DNA of 10,174 nucleotides. Origin: JBAXAB01 sp043718245. GTDB lineage: Bacteria > Patescibacteriota > Minisyncoccia > Phycocordibacterales > CAIZLB01. Under the pieces are notes generated by a model. The model was not told where the DNA came from. It made no database searches and worked only from the letters and a program-made list of their open reading frames with translations. This document shows, piece after piece, positions 7,477 to 10,174 of this stretch; within the stretch, counting starts at the first letter, position 1; every line of letters starts with the position of its first letter. The position numbers were made by a program, and so were the translations under genes. The DNA is taken from the NCBI GenBank assembly GCA_043718245.1, contig JAYSWB010000061.1:1-10174 (forward strand), read 5' to 3'.

Positions 7477-8346
7477 TATATTTCTCCATTATTGCTAATG
7501 GTATGGACTATATCTTCATCTTTCTTTCACAATCTATGAAAGCGAAGCGTTGGCGTGTTAACATCTCGTACTTGAAATGTTCGGAAAATAAATAATTGAT
7601 GAAATTAAGTATTTTCTCAGTCTCTACGGGGTCATTACTAATTTGTATTGCATTGACGGAATAATAAATGGATTAATTACTTTCATAAAATCCGCTATTG
7701 ATTCCTTCAAAATTCTGATTCTGTAATATTTCTTATCTTTATTCATTCGAGCACTGATTCCAAGCTCGCGTAATTTAAAGATTAGGATTTTCTGTTCATT
7801 TACAGAGAATTGTTGAGTGTTCAGATAAACATCACTGTCCCTCGATTTACTGCCATCATCCATGTACCAGATTGCCAGTACCTGTGGATTGATATCAATA
7901 TCTTTTGGAATAGTTTTTCTACCATGTTGGTAAAAATGTTTTTCTAAATCGCTCAGTTCTTTGTGTTGAATAGTAAAGAATCTGTATGCAATCCGACCTT
8001 CATTACCTGATCTTTCTTTTGGAGCTGACTTACAAAGCCTTTTTAAAGCCTCGTATTTATAGTCAACATATTCTTTTGCTTTTATCGAATGATTAATTTC
8101 AAGAAAAGCATCATTTCTGCCGGGTATCGTTCTTAGATACCCATCTCCTAGAATAGAACCGATTATAATCGATCGTTCAATTTGAGTAAGACTTCCCACG
8201 GTATTGTCCATAATAAAAACATGGTATCACATTTTTACGTTTGGAGTTCACCGTTATAAGCCATTATTTCGACAAAAAGAAACGTCTCCACATTTCTTTT
8301 TGCTCCAGCCTGCACGATTTCTCGTGACGCACCCCGATTATAGTTA
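7477..8346 (-). mobile_element. Group I intron at 23S site L2500, with a LAGLIDADG gene
   Basis: An 870-nt intron between E. coli U2500 and C2501, in the peptidyl transferase centre. P1 is exon GCACCU with intron GGGUGC (8334-8329), with U.G at the splice site. The bases before it, AUCG, pair with the 3' exon start CGAU (P10), fixing the 3' splice site. A P2 hairpin with a GAAA tetraloop follows (CACGA/UCGUG). The core R element is CCCGUAGAGACUG (7630-7618) and S is GAAGAUAUAGUCC (7517-7505), separated by an enlarged P8 region. The last intron base appears to be A rather than the nearly invariant G. The endonuclease gene fills the region before R and its stop codon is inside R. Confidence 0.9.
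7624..8211 (-). CDS. LAGLIDADG homing endonuclease of the L2500 intron, two-motif type
   Basis: A 195-residue intron-encoded DNA endonuclease. It would cut intron-less 23S genes at the L2500 site and so drive copying of its intron. Two LAGLIDADG-type motifs are visible: IIIGSILGDGYL (15-26) with acidic D23, and VLAIWYMDDGS (111-121) with D119, so one chain can form the whole active site. The WYMDDG form is typical of the LAGLIDADG_2 group (Pfam PF03161). Both catalytic acids are present and the frame is intact, so it may be active. Some family members also help intron splicing. The ATG at 8211 is preceded by no Shine-Dalgarno site. The TAG stop at 7626-7624 is part of the ribozyme's R element. 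Confidence 0.92.
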   Translation of the reverse strand: MDNTVGSLTQIERSIIIGSILGDGYLRTIPGRNDAFLEINHSIKAKEYVDYKYEALKRLCKSAPKERSGNEGRIAYRFFTIQHKELSDLEKHFYQHGRKTIPKDIDINPQVLAIWYMDDGSKSRDSDVYLNTQQFSVNEQKILIFKLRELGISARMNKDKKYYRIRILKESIADFMKVINPFIIPSMQYKLVMTP

Positions 8347-8930
8347 AGGTGCCGAACTGTATCGTCGATATGGACTCTTAGATACAACCAGCCTGTTATC
8401 CCCAGAGTAGCTTTTGTCAGATTATCTTCCACGGCGTCTAACGCCCATGGTCGGTTCACTATGTTCCGCTTTCGCGTCTGCTCGAGACTGACCTCTTACA
8501 GTTAAGCTGGCTTATGCCATTGCACTATCGGCACGGTTTCCATTCGCGCCTAGCCAACCTTAATAAACTCCTCCGTTACTTTTTGGGAGGATAGCGCCCC
8601 ACTAAAACTGCCCACCAAGTACTGTCTCTCTTCGTTTTTGCCGAAGAGGTTAGAGCATGCATTTTGACAGAATGGTATTTCACTGACGAGTCCACCTAAA
8701 CCGAAATCTAGATTTCAACCTCTCCCATCTATTCTACGCAGTAAAAACGCATGATCAATACCAGGATGCAGTGAAGCTTCTGGGGTCTTTTCGTCTAGCT
8801 GCAGGTAGGAGGCATCTTCACCTCCATTGCATTTTCACCGGGCGAGTCTTCGAGACAGTTCCCCAGTCATTACACTATTCGTGCGCGTCAGAACTTACCT
8901 GACAAGGAATTTCGCTACCTTAGGACCGTT

Positions 8931-9753
8931 CTGTTCTAAAGGTTTGAATATGTGTACTATTTTCTTTGTTTACCAAACAAATTCTATCTACTAACGTGTT
9001 AACTCTATATCGCTATAGAGATCGGACTATATCTTTACTTCTTCGACAGTCGGCTTTCCATTATTGTCTTGAAGTATCTTGCGTGTAGTCTCTGAGGATT
9101 CTTCTGCTTTTATCACATCTGATAAAACATACTTTCGTTTTCTTCCTTTTCCTTCATTTAGAGTTTCTCTCAATTGAAGGACTTTTTCAAGTCCATCTTT
9201 GTTGAGATGTTCCCCTTTAGACATTTCTTCAACAATCTGTTTAAAAATTGAAAAGTTTGTCTTTTTTCTTGAGGAAATGAAATTAAACTTTTTAAAGAAT
9301 GGAATAATTTTGTCTTTTAATGAAGCGATGTTAGTCACTTCATAATAGACCACCCCGTCTAGCCTTTCTCGTAGAGTTCCACAACCAAGGATATTTTTTA
9401 TCCATGCAAGTATGACTCTATCTTTTTGAGAAATATTGAACGAAGCTGTTATCTTCCATTCTCCTACATAATCATTTCTTTTTTTGAGAGAAACATTGAA
9501 GCTTCCCTCACCGTCAGTAAAACCAGCGATATAATATCCATCTTTTGGATCGATATTGTTTAGCCATTTTTCCATTGGGAAATTATTTTTGTAGCAGAAG
9601 CCTTTCCTGCTGATTGTCTGCATGATTACATTGTCACTATTTCTTCGACGAGAAATGAGTAGCAATCATTACTTTTTTATTTACTTTTTACAGTAAACCC
9701 AGAGTTTCCAGCATATGGCAAGATTTTTTGACGTAACTACAACGGTCAAGTCT
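8931..9753 (-). mobile_element. Group I intron at 23S site L1917, with a LAGLIDADG gene
   Basis: An 823-nt intron after E. coli U1917 in helix 69, the site also used by the Cbu.L1917 intron of Coxiella. The 5' exon ends in U and the intron ends in G (GAACAG). P1 is very clear: exon GUAACUAU pairs with intron GUAGUUAC (9740-9733), with U.G at the splice site. The P1 loop GACCGUU (9747-9741) pairs over seven bases with the 3' exon AACGGUC (P10). The core R element is CAGAGACUACACGC (9094-9081) and S is AAAGAUAUAGUCC (9036-9024). A P9-like hairpin follows (CUCUAUA/UAUAGAG, about 9019-9003). The endonuclease reading frame runs through R and stops in S. Confidence 0.93.
9027..9665 (-). CDS. LAGLIDADG homing endonuclease of the L1917 intron, single-motif type
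   Basis: Up to 212 residues. A single LAGLIDADG motif, YYIAGFTDGEGSF (44-56, acidic E53), followed by a DNA-binding beta-sheet and helix pattern (FNISQKDRVILAWIKNILGCG, then YEVTNIASLKDKIIPFF), places it in LAGLIDADG_1 (PF00961), the class of I-CreI and I-CeuI that works as a homodimer. It would cut intron-less 23S genes at the L1917 target. The outer limit given starts at a TTG (9665); ATGs follow at 9623 and 9575. No ribosome binding site decides; the ATG at 9575 (residue 31), just before the motif, is the likeliest true start. The last 25 or so residues are encoded by the intron's catalytic core, and the TAG stop lies inside the S element, so the C-terminus may be a by-product of that overlap. 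Confidence 0.9.
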   Translation of the reverse strand: MLLISRRRNSDNVIMQTISRKGFCYKNNFPMEKWLNNIDPKDGYYIAGFTDGEGSFNVSLKKRNDYVGEWKITASFNISQKDRVILAWIKNILGCGTLRERLDGVVYYEVTNIASLKDKIIPFFKKFNFISSRKKTNFSIFKQIVEEMSKGEHLNKDGLEKVLQLRETLNEGKGRKRKYVLSDVIKAEESSETTRKILQDNNGKPTVEEVKI

Positions 9754-10174
9754 ATAGTTACGGCCGACATTCACCAGGGCTTGCACAGTCCAGCCAACAT
9801 ATTGCTATGCGACCGCCCGTGTTTGACCTTCTGGCATTGGTCAAGTGTCACCCCCTATACATCCTCTTGCGAGTTCGCAGGGAGCTGTGTTTTTGGTAAA
9901 CAGTTGCCAGGGATACTTTTGTTGCAACCCTCTTTTTAGGGAGGGCAAGCCTTATTCCGAAGTTACGGCTGCTTTTTTGCCGAGTTCCTTGAAGACCTCT
10001 CACCCGTTCGTCTTGCTCTACTCGAGCTGATCACCTGTGTCGGTTTTCGGTACGGTTTTTACGCATATAAGTTTAGAGAATTTTCTTGGAAGCGTGCTTT
10101 GAAGAATCGACAGTGACCGAAGCCACCGTTTTATCACTTGTGTTGGGTCGACATTAAAGTCAGACGCGCGGATT

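Larger units (their letters stand above)
6750..10174 (-). rRNA. rrl: 23S ribosomal RNA, 3' half in four exons split by three group I introns
   Basis: Large-subunit rRNA on the minus strand; its 5' part lies beyond the right edge. Exons: 10174-9754 (about E. coli 1500 to 1917), 8930-8347 (1918-2500), 7476-7384 (2501-2593) and 7046 to about 6750 (2594 to the 3' end). Exon lengths agree with E. coli: 584 against 583 and 93 against 93 nt. Landmarks are the helix 69 region CGTAACTAT / AACGGTCC, CGATGTCGGCTC of the peptidyl transferase centre, CGTGAGACAGG holding A2602, and the sarcin-ricin loop AGTACGAGAGGACC. Joining the first two exons restores the I-CeuI target sequence TAACTATAACGGTCCTAAGG. 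The 3' terminus is estimated from TACTAAT at 6780-6774 and may be off by about 15 nt. Confidence 0.96.

Noticed and set aside
8235..8459. 74-codon minus-strand frame
   Set aside because: It covers 23S exon sequence and the start of the L2500 intron; a chance frame in rRNA.
9715..10030. Plus-strand frames of 61 and 74 codons
   Set aside because: They are antisense to conserved 23S rRNA.

Overview
The window reads as a chromosomal fragment of a bacterium of the Candidate Phyla Radiation (Patescibacteria, most like a Parcubacteria-type lineage). The reasons are a 16S gene with variants familiar from that group (AGCAGCAGCGG in the 530 loop, GGAATAGACGG near E. coli 921), a 23S gene carrying several introns with LAGLIDADG endonucleases, AT-rich compact genes, and weak or absent Shine-Dalgarno sites. 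The standard code with TAA/TAG stops fits every gene. The placement is an inference from these traits; no tree was made.

Everything is on the minus strand, so transcription runs from high to low coordinates. Right part (about 6750-10174): the 3' half of 23S rRNA in four exons, split by three group I introns after E. coli positions U1917 (8931-9753), U2500 (7477-8346) and U2593 (7047-7383). The first two carry different LAGLIDADG homing endonuclease genes; the third has none. For all three the splice-site U.G pair (P1) and the 3' exon pairing (P10) can be read directly. Then comes a 23S-5S spacer holding an unusual GC-rich, about 270-nt multi-hairpin element closed by a 22-bp stem (6410-6679), followed by 5S rRNA (6273-6389).

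Middle part (1368-6239): five closely packed envelope genes: an anchored extracytoplasmic protein with a four-cysteine motif, the SEDS glycosyltransferase RodA, SecD, SecF, and a small polytopic membrane protein. A good sigma-70-type promoter sits in the 50-bp gap before secD, so secD-secF-membrane protein can be transcribed apart from the upstream pair.

Left part (1-1367): a hairpin with a T-rich tail, a candidate promoter, a boxA-like antitermination site, and the 5' three quarters of 16S rRNA, which runs off the left edge. The 16S lies downstream of 23S-5S and is separated from it by five protein genes, so the usual 16S-23S-5S order is broken. Either the rRNA genes are unlinked or two operons stand in tandem. 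The last ten bases at the left edge no longer look like 16S and may be the start of another intron or an assembly edge.
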